NCBI GenBank assembly: GCA_038380795.1
Contig: CM076259.1
Location: 64,995,938-65,059,937, forward strand
Source: Pyrocephalus nanus
Taxonomy: Eukaryota; Chordata; Aves; Passeriformes; Tyrannidae
Length of the DNA stretch: 64,000 nt
Direction of reading: 5' to 3'
Positions within the stretch are counted from its first letter, which is position 1; each line of letters begins with the position of its first letter. The notes under the pieces were generated by a model that was given only the letters and a program-made list of their open reading frames with translations, was not told where the DNA came from and ran no database searches. The translations under genes were made by a program, and so were the position numbers. Below are positions 35,675-49,744 of the stretch, piece after piece.

Positions 35675-37405
35675 ATTGATACCAGGGGCTGCCCTGACCC
35701 TGCTCAAGCACCTTGCATTTGACCTTGTTGAATTTCATCAGATTCCCATTCCTACTTCTCGAGCTTGTCCAGATTCCTCTGGATGGCATCCCAACTGTCA
35801 TGCTTGTTAACTGCACCACTGTGGCTGGTGTCTTCAGCAGCCTTGCTGAAGGTACACTTGAGCTCACTCTTGATGAAGATATTAAACAGTACTCATCCCA
35901 ATACAGCCCCCTGAAGGACATCACCTGTCAGTATGTCCATCTGTACACTGAGCTGCTGACCACTGCCCTCTGGATTTGATCATCCAACCAATTCCTCATC
36001 CACCAAACAGTCCACATATCGAATCCATATTTCTCCAATTTAGAGAGAAGTATGTTGTGGGGGAGTGGGGGACTTACAAATGGTGCAAAAGCCTTACAGC
36101 CAAATTCCACATAAATCACATCCACAGCTCTTCCTGTGTCCACTGATATAGTCACTCCATCACAGAAGACCACTACGTTGGTCAGGGAGGACTTGCCCTT
36201 GGTGAAGTCATGCTGGCTGTCCTGTCCTCCATGTGCCTCAGCATAGCTTCTAGGAGGATCTGTTCCATGATTCTTCCAGGCACAAAAGTGAGGCTGGTAG
36301 CTCAGGGATTCCCAAAGTCCTCCGTTCTACACTGTTTAAAAAGCAGTGAAATGTTTCCCTTGCTCCTGGAAATTTCACCTGACTGGCATGACTTTTTGAA
36401 TAGCATGGTGCTTGGCAACTACAACTGCAGCCAATTCCCCCAGGACTCTGGAATGCATCTCATCATACACTTATGTATGTTTACATTCCTCAACTGTTCA
36501 AAAACCTGATCTTCTCTTACAGTGTGAGGGACTTTGCTCCCCCAGTCCCCATCCTGCTATTCATTCCACATGAGAGGTGTGGGAAAAGATGTTGCCAGTG
36601 GAGGTTCAGGCAAAAAAGTTTTTGAGTACCTCTACCTTGCCCTCATCTATTGTTACCAGTTTGTCAGCCTTGTTTATCAGGATGCGTATGCTTTCTCTGG
36701 CCTTCCTTTTCTGACTGACATACCTGTAGAAGACCTTCTTCTTATTCCTTGAATCCCCTGAGAAGTTCAGCCCCAGCTGGGCCTTGGTCTTCCTGACTCC
36801 ATCCCTACACAACTAAACAACATCCTTTTACTCTTCCCTGATTTCACTGCCTGTGCATTTGCTTCTTGCCCTCTAGTTTACCAGCAGATTTTGACTCAGC
36901 CATGATGGTCTTTTGCCTTCCTCACCCAATTTCTTGTTCCTGAGGATCCCATACTCAGGCTCCATGGAAAGCCTTCTTGAAGATCTGACAGGTCTGTTCT
37001 GTTCCCTTGCCCTGGAAGGCACTTTCCCAAGGTGTCCTATCCAACTCCTTGAAGAGATGGAAGTTTGCTTTCCTAAGGATCTTGACTTTGCTGTTTCTCT
37101 GACCCATAGCCTTTAAGACTCCAAACTCCACCAGTGTCTGAACCTGCAGTCGAGGCTGCCTCCATTCTTGGCATCACTGATTAGTTCAATTGCAATAGTG
37201 ACCATCAGCTCCAGTATTGCATCTTCCCTGGCAGAGCTGTCTACTACCTGGCTTAAGAAGTTATCCTCCATACATTGCAGGAGTATCTTGGATTGCCTAC
37301 AGCTCCCTGCACTACTTTTCCAGCCGATGTTATGGTGGCTTGATACCCCCACCAGGCTGCAAAGCCTGCAACCACTATACCTCCTGCAGCTGGAGTAAGA
37401 ACGCT
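35675..37405 (-). mobile_element. Decayed CR1 ORF2 segment (endonuclease end to reverse transcriptase), reverse
   Basis: On the minus strand, from high to low coordinate, CR1 ORF2 blocks appear in the correct order. The endonuclease C-terminus is at 37300-37120 (DNFLSQVVDSSAREDAILEL, then GGSLDC). The linker is at 36740-36606 (KKKVFYRYVSQKRKARESI, LVTIDEGKVEVLKNFFA). The RT palm is at 36150-35990 ([40 protein letters not shown]). The later RT blocks (VLFNIFI, CTFSK, DKLEK, NLMKFNKVKCKVL) are at 35900-35690. The position that should carry the FADD catalytic box reads KAAEDTSHSG, so the active site is lost, and several stops and frameshifts break the frame. Both the 5' part and the 3' UTR with octamer tail are absent, which is unusual because CR1 copies normally keep their 3' end. 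Confidence 0.9.
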
Positions 37406-40400
37406 AAGAGTGATGTAAATATTAAAATTAAATAAATCTAGAAAAATTATTTATTCATCTGCCTAGTAAGAATTAAGCACACCTAGACAATTACTGAAAA
37501 ATATCCACCTAATTATCAAAACTCAAAACTTTTCAGTGAATGAGATCCAGAGATATCTATCATAATCTTTTTCAGTGTTTACCTCTCTAGCTAAACAGGT
37601 TCCCAAAAGACGATACACATCAGCTGACCAAAAATTCTATTCTTAGACATCTGAAATAGCTTACCCTTTGTTAGAAGAGAAAGAAGTTAATTCAAATTAC
37701 CTTGCATTTGCTTTGGGATATACACATCTGTGATTATTAAAGCAATACCCATGGTAATTTGCTTGAATGCCTGAGCCTTGTGTTTCAACATCAAGATTTC
37801 ATTTTTTTTTCCTTTTTCCTTACAAATGGTTCAAAATTAATGGGAAATCAGACTTATATTTGCAATCGTTTTTGGAATCACTTTTGACTTTCACCTGCAG
37901 TTTGTATGCTTTTTTTAAAAAAAATTTTATTATTCAAGCAAGTGAATGAAACTGGCTTCAGGATATAACTGTAATAAATGTCCTTTCAGCTTACAACAAG
38001 CCTTTAATAAACTATTCTATGATTGATTTTTAAGCAGTTGAACACTTATAGAGGCTGATTATACCTCCATCATATTTCATTAGTCCATTTATCAATGTGC
38101 TTAAGTACCAAAATCTTTCCTGGGTTTTAATTCATTGGGAAAGTCAATCTAACAAAGAGTCATGATTTATTCTTCAAACAATGGAGATAGGAGATAGGTT
38201 TTATCTCTTGATCCCAATCTTATAAGATCAGTGTTATTTACTGAGCATAAAGGTACCTAAGTGAAATTCTGTGTATGTGTTCTATGTGTTAAGCCAATGT
38301 AATGGTCCCTTCTTAATTTAACTGTTATAACTCTATCACTTCTTCACTGCTTTCAAACTCCTGAAGTAAGAGACAGTACTCAAGAGGCAGTACTCCTTTC
38401 AATAAATGCCCTAATAAATAAACCTTTGTACAGTGTATTTTGAAAATGAAAGGATTCTACAAAAATTATTTCCCTAGATTTGCAATCTCAGGGCATCTTA
38501 AATGAATATGTAGCATGAATAACTTCAGTCAGATTGGAGTAACCCCTTTTTTCCCAAGAAAGAAATTACAATAGACAAAACCAAAATACAGTACAGTCCA
38601 TGTTTACCAAGTAAATACAAGACATATCTGTACATTTAAAATTAATCCTTATTGGCAAAAGTATTTATGACTTGAACATAAAGGTATCACTCCATGGCAT
38701 GTTTTACTAAGATGCTCCCAAGTATCTTGTCCGGTCTTCAGATGACACAACATAAAGCACGGTCTCATCTAGATCCAGAATAGTATCTGTCAACCCCACA
38801 GAACATATCTTAGACATCTTAGGGCATGCCAAATGACACTAGATACCTATGCATGAGGAACTGAACTAAGCTGTTATTGGAGCCTAGAGAGGTATTCATC
38901 TGAACCTTTACAGGCATTCACTTTAGTAATGAGATGACTAGCTCTCTGGATGTCTTATTTGGTTTTTCTTCTAATAATATGTGCTTCAGTTGCTCAACTA
39001 CATTCAAATGTTTACATTATACGAACTGAAGTAAAGTAAAACAAATTCCAGTTTAAAGTCTGCTCCTGAAAAGACAGTAGAAAGATCTAAAATTGCATAA
39101 AGAAGGAACTCGAGCAGGTATTGTTTTGACTATTAAATGAAAAAAAAAAATTGTGGGGGGTTTTTATATTTCTTGAGTTTAATAATTACATTGCTACAGC
39201 TCAGTCTTAATTATATATTTAATAAAATTAACAAAACCCAACAGCACTGAAGGGGATCAGTTTACATGCACTCAGCTATACAATACAAGTTTTAAATAAT
39301 TAAATATAAGCTTGAGATTTAGATTTGTGTAAAGACTGAGAAAAGGAATTCCCCAATTAATCAACTAAGGAAACTGCTGAGTATAGGGTTCAAAGAGCCA
39401 TATATATAGGGTATTCAATGGATAAATATTCTCCTAACTGCTCACATCTCACAAATGTTCTTTAAAGCATTCTGCTAAAGCTGAGAGGGTCCCACCAAAG
39501 CTGCTAAGTGGGAGTACCACAACTGTCATCCTCAACAGTTATTTGTATATAGTTGGTAGACAGTGACATGGAAACCATCAGCTGTTTCATATAACAAGCA
39601 CATGACAATATTATGATTTCCCATGCATCACTTCATGGGAGTGATACATAAATGAGGATTTCCAAAGTATAATCTCTGTATCAGAATGGTAAACCAGATT
39701 TTTTTGCTTAAAAAAAAATCACATGAAATAAAAGAATAGCGACAAAAGTTTAAGTATTTTGTGCTGCTGAATAAAATATTACTGATGTTATTTTTAAAGT
39801 CTCTTAGTAGAGATTTTGGAAGAGACTTAGATGGATCAATGCCTCACCGATGAATCACGTTGACATTTAGCTGGCTAAGTGCAACACTGTGCAATTCTCA
39901 CTTAAGACTGAAGGATAACAAGCTTACTTACAAATTTCATTCTAAGGAGGTAACTGCAATACTTGTGGATTGATAGATCAACCAACAATCCTTAAGGCAA
40001 ACAAAACAGTAGGGAGGAAAGGGAGAAGAACACGGAGAGTTCATTTGCCTCAATCCATGAACAGGAAATTTTAAGACATTAATGGATAGCTCTTGTTCAA
40101 GGATTCCCAATATGTGGCAGTTTAGATTTACTTAGTTTAGATTTATTAGTTCATTAACATTTAAGTTTCCACCGACCCGCTTTTTGCTTAAAAATACTTT
40201 TTTTTTTTTTCCAGTCCATGTTTATACAAGAAATAACCAGTGAAACATTTTAATGCATATTCAAAGAATACCTTTTTGGAGTGTCAATCCTTGGAACACT
40301 TTACATATGCTCGTGTGTGACACACAGTTAAATGGGGCTGACACACCAAATTTGTTCAGTCTAATTAATTGAAAAATACTTGATTTTTCTGGAGTTTCTA

Positions 40401-43084
40401 AAACCTCACACATTTTTCAAAAGAGTATTTGAAATCCCAATAGTCAGTTACAGTAACAGTCTCATTAAAGGTCAGCAGAATTATGTTCTTAAATTAGAAC
40501 GTAAAAATCTATAGCTATTTGGATTTTTGTCCATAATGAAAATAAAGCTCTTTCCAAATGTCATTTAATCTGCCCAATATTGAATTCTACTTGCATCTTC
40601 CTTTAATACTCATGTCATAGGCTCATCTGAAGGTAGAACAAAGGGAAGATGACAAGAGGCCTTCAAGATATTTATTACTACAGCAAATCTAATTTCCTAG
40701 GTTAATCTTGGACTCATGGAAATACACAAGTGTGTTTCCCTACAGCTGAACTCTGCATCTCACGGCCTAATACGGATCTGAGAGCAATTGCTCAGAGTGA
40801 ACAAACTAGGAAGTGTCTACTGGGAGCAACTTCTCAGTCTTCTCTGACCTCTATAAATGGAGGCTGATTCTTTTATAATGCTACCATATGTTTTTCTACT
40901 TTTCTCTTGCCTTCCTTTCAAGAAGTCACAAAGCTGAAGGGGTTAATGAGGAAAGACTTATCAGACTGAGTTAGCTGCTTTTAATGAATATCAAATGCAC
41001 TAGATTACCTGCAATACTTACCATTTTTCTACAACAATTACAGGCAGTTCTTGTATTCCTCACTTTTATGCTTCAATTAGACGCCTAAAGCTAGGTTTGT
41101 GCTTAGTCAAGGCTTAGAGCCTTTGTGAAAGCTCATTTGTGATCATAGTGGGAAGACACATAGGAGGGAAAAATCTTTTGCCCTCGCTTCCCTATTAAGC
41201 AGAATAAGGAACACCAACCGTGCTTTTAGTCCTCAAACTTACACAAACATTTTATCTTACTCATCGACAACCCAGAAAACTACTGGTACCTTTTAACAGC
41301 TCGTAGTCCTTTTTAGAATGAGGACTGCAACCTGTATATTCATGAGGCCTCTCTAATGAATCCTTATTTTGTTTACAGAACATTCTGAACATTAGTATCT
41401 ATTAAAAAAAGTTAAACTATCAATTATTTGTTCCCTTTTTTACACTACTCTTCTGTAGAGCTTTCATGAAGGAAGGGGACTGGCTTTTTTAGTTCTGTTT
41501 GGTTCAGTGGTCAGAAATTGCAAGTAAAATTTTACTTGCTACTTTAGTTGCAAAAATAAAAATGTTACTGCTGTTTTGTAAGAATCTCATTTAGAAGGAA
41601 TCACAGATAGATGTTAGTTTTTTCCTGTGTACTGAAGAGAAACCAAAATGAAGATACTATTAATATAAGATCTTATTAAGGAAAGCAAATACATTCTTAT
41701 TTAAATTGGTGGTACTTAAACATTAAGTTTTCTGAAAGATATTTCCTAGATGAAGACAGAGACTTAAGAAAGAGGGGCTTTTTTCTGGTTTCTGATTTAT
41801 TTTCACTGATGGATTTGAAAGGTATATGTAGTTAATATTAATACTAAGCAAATATTCTTTAGGAGAGAGAAGAAACGTGGGTTTTACTTGCAGCTTCTGA
41901 GCCTGTACAAAACAAAAGAACATCTCCAGACTACAAACAATTAGAAAAATTATTGTCCTTTTTTTAAACAAGTTGAGAAACAAAGTCCAATTATATCCAC
42001 TTCAGCAATCCAAAGTGTTTGCTAATGCAGCCAGAACAGTGTATCCAAGACTTATCCAAGTTAATATTCTTCAAGTCACTATTAACAATTCATATGCTTT
42101 TACACTAAGAAACAATGAGTAGGCTGAGAAATCACTGAATATTTGGGTGAGAATAAATATATCCTTGACCCTTGAGATCTACATCAGTCAAACCACTGTT
42201 TCACATAGAGCACTGTTCTCCTGGGTACAGCCATGAATCTCCATTCTGCCTTTGTTTTCTTAAAAATGGCAGTAGATTTCTCTAGTTAATATATTATAAA
42301 TATTATAATTTAAAAAAACCCAAACAAACAAACTTAGAACTATTGAAGAGGTAATGTAGTGTTTCTTAGATTGAAGTCAAGATGGCACTTTTAATAGCAC
42401 TGCTTGGCTGGCATGAATTCATAAAATAATATCTTTTTGAGAGTCATAACAATTTACATGTTATTTTCATATATTCTAATTTATTATTTAAATAAGAATT
42501 ATTAAAAATTCCATAAATGCTATAATTTTGATATAAATATTTTAAGTATTTTGCTATATTCAGTAAAGCATGTTGATATCAAGTACTGCATAAGAAGAAA
42601 AGAATATTTTCTCATATTTTATGTATCTATCTCACTCTTTTAAAACAAACCTTTAACACATTACATTTATTTTTAAATAACATCACATGCTGTATTTTGA
42701 AATAAGTAAGGCTTTTGAGAGATGAATTCTTAATTCAAAACTTTACAAGGCTTGTGGGACTTCTTTGCATTGAAAGTAGTAGTCTTTATATCAGTTATAG
42801 AACAGTATTATTTTATTGCATAGTTTTCGAAAATATTTTTTACTATAACTGTTTCACTTTTTTCAAGTTAATGGGTCATGCACGTGTCTGCACTTTCAGG
42901 TATTCTCCACAGGACTGGATGGAGTTATTCAATATCCTCCTCAGCGGTCTTCCAGTCCTCCATTCCAGTGGAGTGATGATCAGCGGTGGGCAGATGTGAA
43001 TGTTTACTGTAACAACATCCAAGTCTATTTTCCATACAGAGCTCCCACATAACAAAAAGGTATAATTTGACCATATAGACAGTA

Positions 43085-43122
43085 TGTGCATATATATATA
43101 CACACAAACATATATGTATATA
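43085..43122. repeat. Short TA/CA dinucleotide stretch
   Basis: GTGCATATATATATACACAC followed by TATATGTATATAA-type sequence. Low-complexity alternating dinucleotides. Confidence 0.75.
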
Positions 43123-46100
43123 ACTAACCTAAAAAATTGTTTGTATTAAGGAGATTGCCTGTGCTTCATGTTAGCCAGATGCTTTAAGTTACTATGAATT
43201 TTTCCTAGCAGGTACATTTAGAAGTGAGCAAGAAATGAGATGTGATCATATAATTCCCAACTATGCTTTTAATCCAGTCTATTATGTTTATGAAGACATT
43301 TATAATCCTCTAGTCAGCACAAATAATAGTAAAAAAAATCTTTTAAGAATAAAGACAATCTTTCAAAAGTTATTCAGAGACACATTCAAGCTCCCCTAAA
43401 ATAAGAAATAGAATTCCAATGTAGGTGATTGCTTTTTATTTAGCATTTATTTTTAAGTTGATTTTGGCTAAAATTACCATAAGAAAATCTTGGTGCAGAA
43501 TTCATTACCAGTTTAACTGACCATCATATTCCAAGTTCTTGCATTTCTGCAATTATTTATCAGTTAGAGTACTGTACAAAAATAGATATTGGAAGATTAA
43601 TAAACAAACTAGTTGAACTGATATCTTCAAAAGGGAGAAACTGTTTCTCATACTATTTTTTTGCATTTTTAAGAAAAATTAGAACCTGTCATAATACTCA
43701 AGAGGCAATATAGTTTAACAGTAGTATTTATCAGAATTCTGGCATTAAACAGATTTTAATCCAAGCCAAGTAACTTAGAAACAGTAACTAACTAAAAAAC
43801 AATCAAACAAAAATCCCCAAATCCAGAGAGTATAGACACCTACCTAATCTACTCAGTAACAGGTATGCTTATGTTCTGACTCATGACCTGGGCTTGGACT
43901 GGCTCCTGAACTTTGGCCTTTATCTTCAGAGACCGTATACTTCAGTAGACCTTTCATATGGAGGAAAACCAAATACTGAGAATATTTAAATGGCATTTAA
44001 ATTACTCCCGTATTCCTCCCTTCTTCCTCCCCAAAGGTGCTTTGTTTTGTACAAGTAATGTAAAATTATGAGGAAGATAATCCTTTCCTGTTTCTAAATA
44101 AATGGTAAAACTTTCATAGCTTAAATACGCTTCACTGAGCATCAAATGATCTATGTGAGAGATGTCACATTATCTCCTTGTACTTACAAAGGCAGAAGGC
44201 TATTTGCTGAGATTTTAAGACACTACTAACCATCTGATAACAGAAAGTAAATATAATTAATTTCATAAGTATGCATTTCTAAAAATAATATTTAGATTTT
44301 CTTACTAAAAATTAAGTCTTTATCATATCTTTTACTTTGCCTTGTATATTGACTATGATAGTAAAAAATGAAAAAAAATCTTCCCATTCTATTTTTCTAT
44401 TATTATATTATGAACTGGTATTTTTTGATGCATGTTAAAAAAGCCTGACAGAATGAAGGTTCCAAAAAAGAATAATCTTTTAGTTTTATGTGCTTGGAAG
44501 CCTGTTCCATTTTTTTTATACTCTTTTGAAATAAAGGTGATAGCTCCAGCAAAGAACAAGAAATTGATAGCAGAAATATTGTAGTACCGCAGACTGAAAG
44601 AATGTATCATATCTGGAAAGAAACTGCATAAAAATATGCCATTTATCAAGGTTTAAAAAATATTGAAAAATCCCATGTTTCATTCAGTTTGGTTTTGTTT
44701 TGTTTTTTCATCTATTCTATCTCATTTTCTATTTACAGGAGAGGTAACTCACATAGGTGCACATGTAGGTTCTCTTCTCTAACCAGATTTCTTCTTTTTA
44801 CTGAAAACAAAATCTGACAGGTAGTCACAAAATGAAATTGATAAAAGAAAATGTTCTCGAATAAATTTTTGAAATAGAAAATAATAAATTGCCTGGATAA
44901 CCTTCTCTTCATCCAGTAATTTTCTACTAAATACACAGCAATCTGCTTTGGTATAAGCTGTTACTTAAATCATCTTTGGTATGAGAATAATGGACAGAAG
45001 CTATAGGTGTAACATCAGTTTTAAAAAGAGGACTACTCATTGTCTTACCTCTCTTAAAGGGAAGTTGGTATAAAAATAAGAATATGATTCTTATGCAAAT
45101 GAACACATAAGTTAGATTTGGAAGTCTCAAACTGGCTTCTATAGAGGAAATCCTGAGCTTACAAGTTTTAGTATGCAAAGGGATCAGGAACTATGTGAGC
45201 ATGATATAAGCAATACGCACTTTGTTTTGAAAAATACTTTTATTAAGTTCTCCCCTCAGAGCCTCTGAAAGAACCCATCCTGTTTTAAAGGGAGAGGAAG
45301 ATCTTTAATGAATTATTAATCAGCTGGAAGATTGGAATGGAAAAGGATTGAAATGTATGGTCATTTTTCATAATAAAGAGATCTCCACAGAGGCATCCCT
45401 GAACTATCTGTGTGCTGGGTTTGTTGTTAATTATTTACCCAAGACAAATGAGTATTTAAAATATTTTATTTAAAATATTAATGATAATCAAATCTAACCT
45501 GATCATAGTGATATAGGAAAGATCTCATGCTTCTGAATGATAGAGTAATAAATTTGAATGTTATCAAAAGTAGATTAAATTCAGTGTTAATAAATGCAAA
45601 ATCAAGGAGACTAGGGAAGAATTACCAAGCATGGGAAACAACAGGGTTTAAATTGACTAAAAATTGGCTATTACCACCTAGAAGAAAGCTCTAGATTCAT
45701 TGTGAATAATTTTATTTTCTTAATAAATACAGTTTAGCATTTGATACTCTTCCCTTATTTTAATATATGTTAGCAGCCACTTCCTGTCAGATGTTGGGAA
45801 ATGTTAAAATACAGGCAGTTTCTTTCTAAGAGTTTTTCAGTATCTTTTTTCTGTGAGAATGGAAAATTCATCTCTTTGTATATATGTCTGTGTATTCTAG
45901 AATGCATAACCTTCCACCACACTGATTGTATTAAGAAGAAATATGTCTTATAATCATCTACTGAACCACATACCATAGATTAAAGATGACACAGAGCAAA
46001 CACCTTGGGGAGCATCTTATCCCTCTTTCTGTCTGTCCTGTGTTGTGTTTTCCTTTAGTACGTTAGTTACTGGTAATGTCCTTCAACTCCACACTTTATA

Positions 46101-46545
46101 GATGTAAAATGCAGAGTCAGTTTTATATCATTTTATTAAAACAAAATTTCTCCAAGTCACCAGGAAAATTTGTATGCGATGAAATTAGAAACAGACCTTA
46201 AAAACAGAAAAACTAGTACACAGGAGCTGTGCAAAGTTTGAGCAATCTGGGCAAATTTTGCCTCCACAAAAATGTACAGTAGAGACTTTATGAATACTCC
46301 TAAAGAAGATGTCAATTCGTTGTTGTCTGATTTACTTGTGGGAAAAATTGGAAGTATAGTTTTTGCAAAAGCTATAGTCTTATTCCTCAGCACAGAACAG
46401 TACATACTGCAGCCATTACATGGCCTTAATAGGAAAGACTGACTTCAGCCATTTGTCATGACCAGCAATTGTATTATGTTTGCAGTTTAAAAAGTAGTAT
46501 TTTCACAAGGCTACGACAGCAATGTAGCACAGTGCTGTGGAATAA

Positions 46546-46596
46546 GAAGAAAAAAGGGAGAGAAAGGGGAGAGAGAAAGGAAGGGAGAAAGAAAAG
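46546..46596. repeat. GA-rich purine tract
   Basis: About 50 bp of uninterrupted purines (AAGAAG, GGGAGAG, GAGAGAAAGG units) on the plus strand, the opposite strand bias to the tract at 12200-13394. Confidence 0.8.
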
Positions 46597-46689
46597 ATCA
46601 TTTGAGAAGCTGTTTCCTTTATTCGGAATACACCTCTACATTGATGCTTGCCACACCTTGTGTAGTCAGTGGTGACCTGTATATGACAG

Positions 46690-46745
46690 TGCTGTAAACT
46701 ACAGAGAAACTGGGGCATGGAGAGAAAGCAAAGAATTGACAGATC
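46690..46745 (-). mobile_element. MIR/CORE-SINE-like relic, reverse
   Basis: TGTAAACTACAGAGAAACTG followed by GGGCATGGAGAGAAAG resembles the reverse MIR block ACAGATGAGGAAACTGAGGC plus TCAGAGAGGTTAAG. The match is short, so the call is tentative. Confidence 0.45.
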
Positions 46746-49744
46746 AAAACAAAATGTCCCTCATTTCAGTCCCTGAAGCTATTTCTGAGTTGAGGATTGG
46801 ACACAAAAACACTGGATAGCCATCAGTCATACTACTTAGGCAAGAAATTATTGATATAGAATGACCAAATATAGCTTTGGGCAGCCTACTTGCAGCTGGC
46901 AGAACTTAGCATAAATGGACTACCTCAACCAGTTGTGATCAAATACTCTTGGTCTCAGGCATGATTCTCTAAGTGGATGTAAAATTTGTTGTTTTCATTC
47001 ATGACTTTGGCTTTTATTTTTAGTGGGACCACTGAAGACAAGCAAAATGGTATACTCAGTGAGAATTAACTGAAAACTAGATAAAATGCTACTATTTAAC
47101 TACCCCAATAAAATGGGGTTTGCAGACTTCAGTCTGAAATACATATTAATCATTTTTCCCCTATTTGTTTTCCTTTAAAAAAATTTCTGGAGGATAAAGG
47201 TTTTAACAATGCTTATTCTGAAATGCACTTATCCCTGAGCGACGATATTTTTAATTGACATCAGAAACATGCATACTAAAAACACAAAGGCTTGCAAACA
47301 TTTCATATGCTTCACTTCTTGATATTACTAACGTAACCTTTTCCAAAGGTTATAACTAACCTTTTGATGGTATTTTTTTGTCAAAAAAATGAAGGTTGAC
47401 ATTGAAGCTGGTTCTTATAACATGAAATATTCACAAATTACTTCAGTGCTTTTTTCTTTGTGCTGAAGAACTCCTTTCAAAACATTCTTATTCAGCAACT
47501 ATCTTCTGCTATGTATTAAACTTTTATATCAGAGTTAAAGTTTTATAAGGTTTAAGGTTATAAAATATTAAGACAAGAGTCGAGCTTGTGATAAGTTCTG
47601 TTTAAAAGACAGCAAGTGTATTTACCAGAAAGGAAAGAAAGACACATTTTATTGTATTAGTGCTTTACAGGGATGCTTTTCTGATGTTTTTTGTTTGTTT
47701 TGGGTTTTTTTCCTCATTTTTTCATGCTAAATTTATTTCTGGTCAATGAATAAGAGGGGGAAAAAAAGAAAAAAACTTTTGAGTTCCAATGAAATAAAAT
47801 TGTTACAAAGTTTCTTTCAAAACTTTCAATTAGTTAGACTTGGCCAATCTCAAAATTTGATTAGGCACTACTGGTCAGGAGAGATGAGATATATTTTAGT
47901 CACTACTGGCAGCAGAACTGTCAGGGGCTCTCTATGGTTGGGCCTCAATTTGAATACATTCTATTTGAATTCAGAAATGTTCATCCAGTATCTCTAAACA
48001 GTGTCTCTATATGAAATTCTTATATCCAGCTCTTAAGCATTTTAAAAAATAATTCAAACTGATGAATGCAGATGTTTCAGCATTTCAGCAATGTTAAAAA
48101 GTTTTGAGTTTTTTTTACTTCTCCATGGGTAAAAAATGTGCATTGGACTGCAATTAACATTTTCAATTGCAAGAGTAGCTTTAAAAGTTGTATTTACCTT
48201 CTGAAATTTTCATTTTACTTTATAGACTTTTCATTATAAAGTAGCTTATATATTTTTGTATGTACTGTGTAATTCTTGTTTTCTATCATCTTCTGCTTAG
48301 AATTTTAAGAGTTGCATTTTTATCCTAACATGTTCTTTTATGTAGTAGTAGTTGTAATTTGAAGTAATGCCACTTATACATGAAAGAAAGCAGCTAAAAA
48401 TTATTATTCTACTATTAAATGAATGTTTATTTTTTAAAATTCATTCTTTCTATCATTTTAGATTAAGATGATGAGGCTTTGGGCTTCCTTCCCGGTAATG
48501 AGAGACCATTAGAAGGGTAGAATTCAGAATCCTCCTTGCCCCAGTCTAGTCTCTGTTTTTTTATTCATAGAGAATCTTTATGGACATAAACACAGAATGG
48601 GCAGTATAGAAATCTGAGCACTTCTTAAGGATGATCCAGTCTACACTACTGTAGACATCTGAAATATGTCAGCTGAGCCATGGCTTAAAGTACATATTTC
48701 TTTTCATTGGCTATAGAGCATAGGAAGACATGCCAAAATTGGTAATCTAAATGTAAATGGCTAAAATTAATTGATACTCTACCTCAATAATGGTCTTACT
48801 CAAGAATTCTGATCCTACTTCCCTTGTAATATGCCCTCTCTTTACACATTACTGAAGTTTCAATTTCTTTTACCAAAATAAATATTCTGCTTCATACGTG
48901 AAAGTCTTCTAAGTAACAAGATAATAAACATCTGTAGACAATTCAGATTCCATTCCAGACCAAGTTTTGGAACAAAGTGAATCCTTTCTAAGCACAGCTT
49001 CTTTCAGACAACTTTTCAGGTCTGTGGATTCTAACTCAGATGTAGAGCAAGAATACTGGATAATATAAGATAACACCTTTTATTCTTCTTTTTTATTGAA
49101 TAGAGTGAAACTCTTAAGATTTACAGCTTTCAGTCTTTGGATATGAGAGATGGTAGCAAGTTAAAAAGTTGACCTATCTTAAGATATTACTTTTTCTCCT
49201 CTGACATACAATAACTCTCCCTGTAAATGCTCCTAAACTGATGTAGTTATAAAGTAAAATGAATTAAACTGCCATGATGACAGTAGCAGTTCACGTTCTT
49301 CTCATAACTATCTTTTCCATTTGTTTTGTTTTATACTTTCTCAGATCTATTATTTCAGCTAAAAAAACCCATTATACAGTTATTCATGGTCTATCATGAA
49401 TTAAACTATTAGGGTTCTAACAATCAACAGCAGGAAGTTAGTTTTTAAGCATTGCTTGACTGTTAACATTTTAATTAGAAGTGAAAATTCTGCTACGTTC
49501 ATGAAACATAAAAATGTAGTAAAAGAAAATAAATAATTCCAGAACTAGTGAGTCTTGATTCCTTAAAAATAAAATTTTTCTTTTTTGTGCTGAATTAAAA
49601 CAAGATTTTCTGTTATCTCCTCAGAGACATATGTCTCTTTAGTAGGGGTATATAGGCTGCCATTTTCAAAAATGTTTTACAAAACTTTTGTGAACATATT
49701 TGTTTTGGATACTTATCCTGAAAAATAATAATTTTTTTTTCCAT

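Larger units (their letters stand above)
37406..49740. other. Intron DNA without a gene
   Basis: Twelve kb of AT-rich sequence with no supported exon. It holds a TA/CA stretch at 43085-43122, a purine tract at 46546-46596, a MIR-like relic at 46690-46745, overlapping hairpins at 39620-39645, and unexplained pockets at 38660-38960 and 42885-43000. Reading frames are all under 100 aa and have no recognised domains. Confidence 0.6.

Noticed and set aside
35673..37352. Set of minus-strand frames as a functional reverse transcriptase
   Set aside because: Frames are broken by stops and shifts, the catalytic box is changed, and the element lacks both ends.
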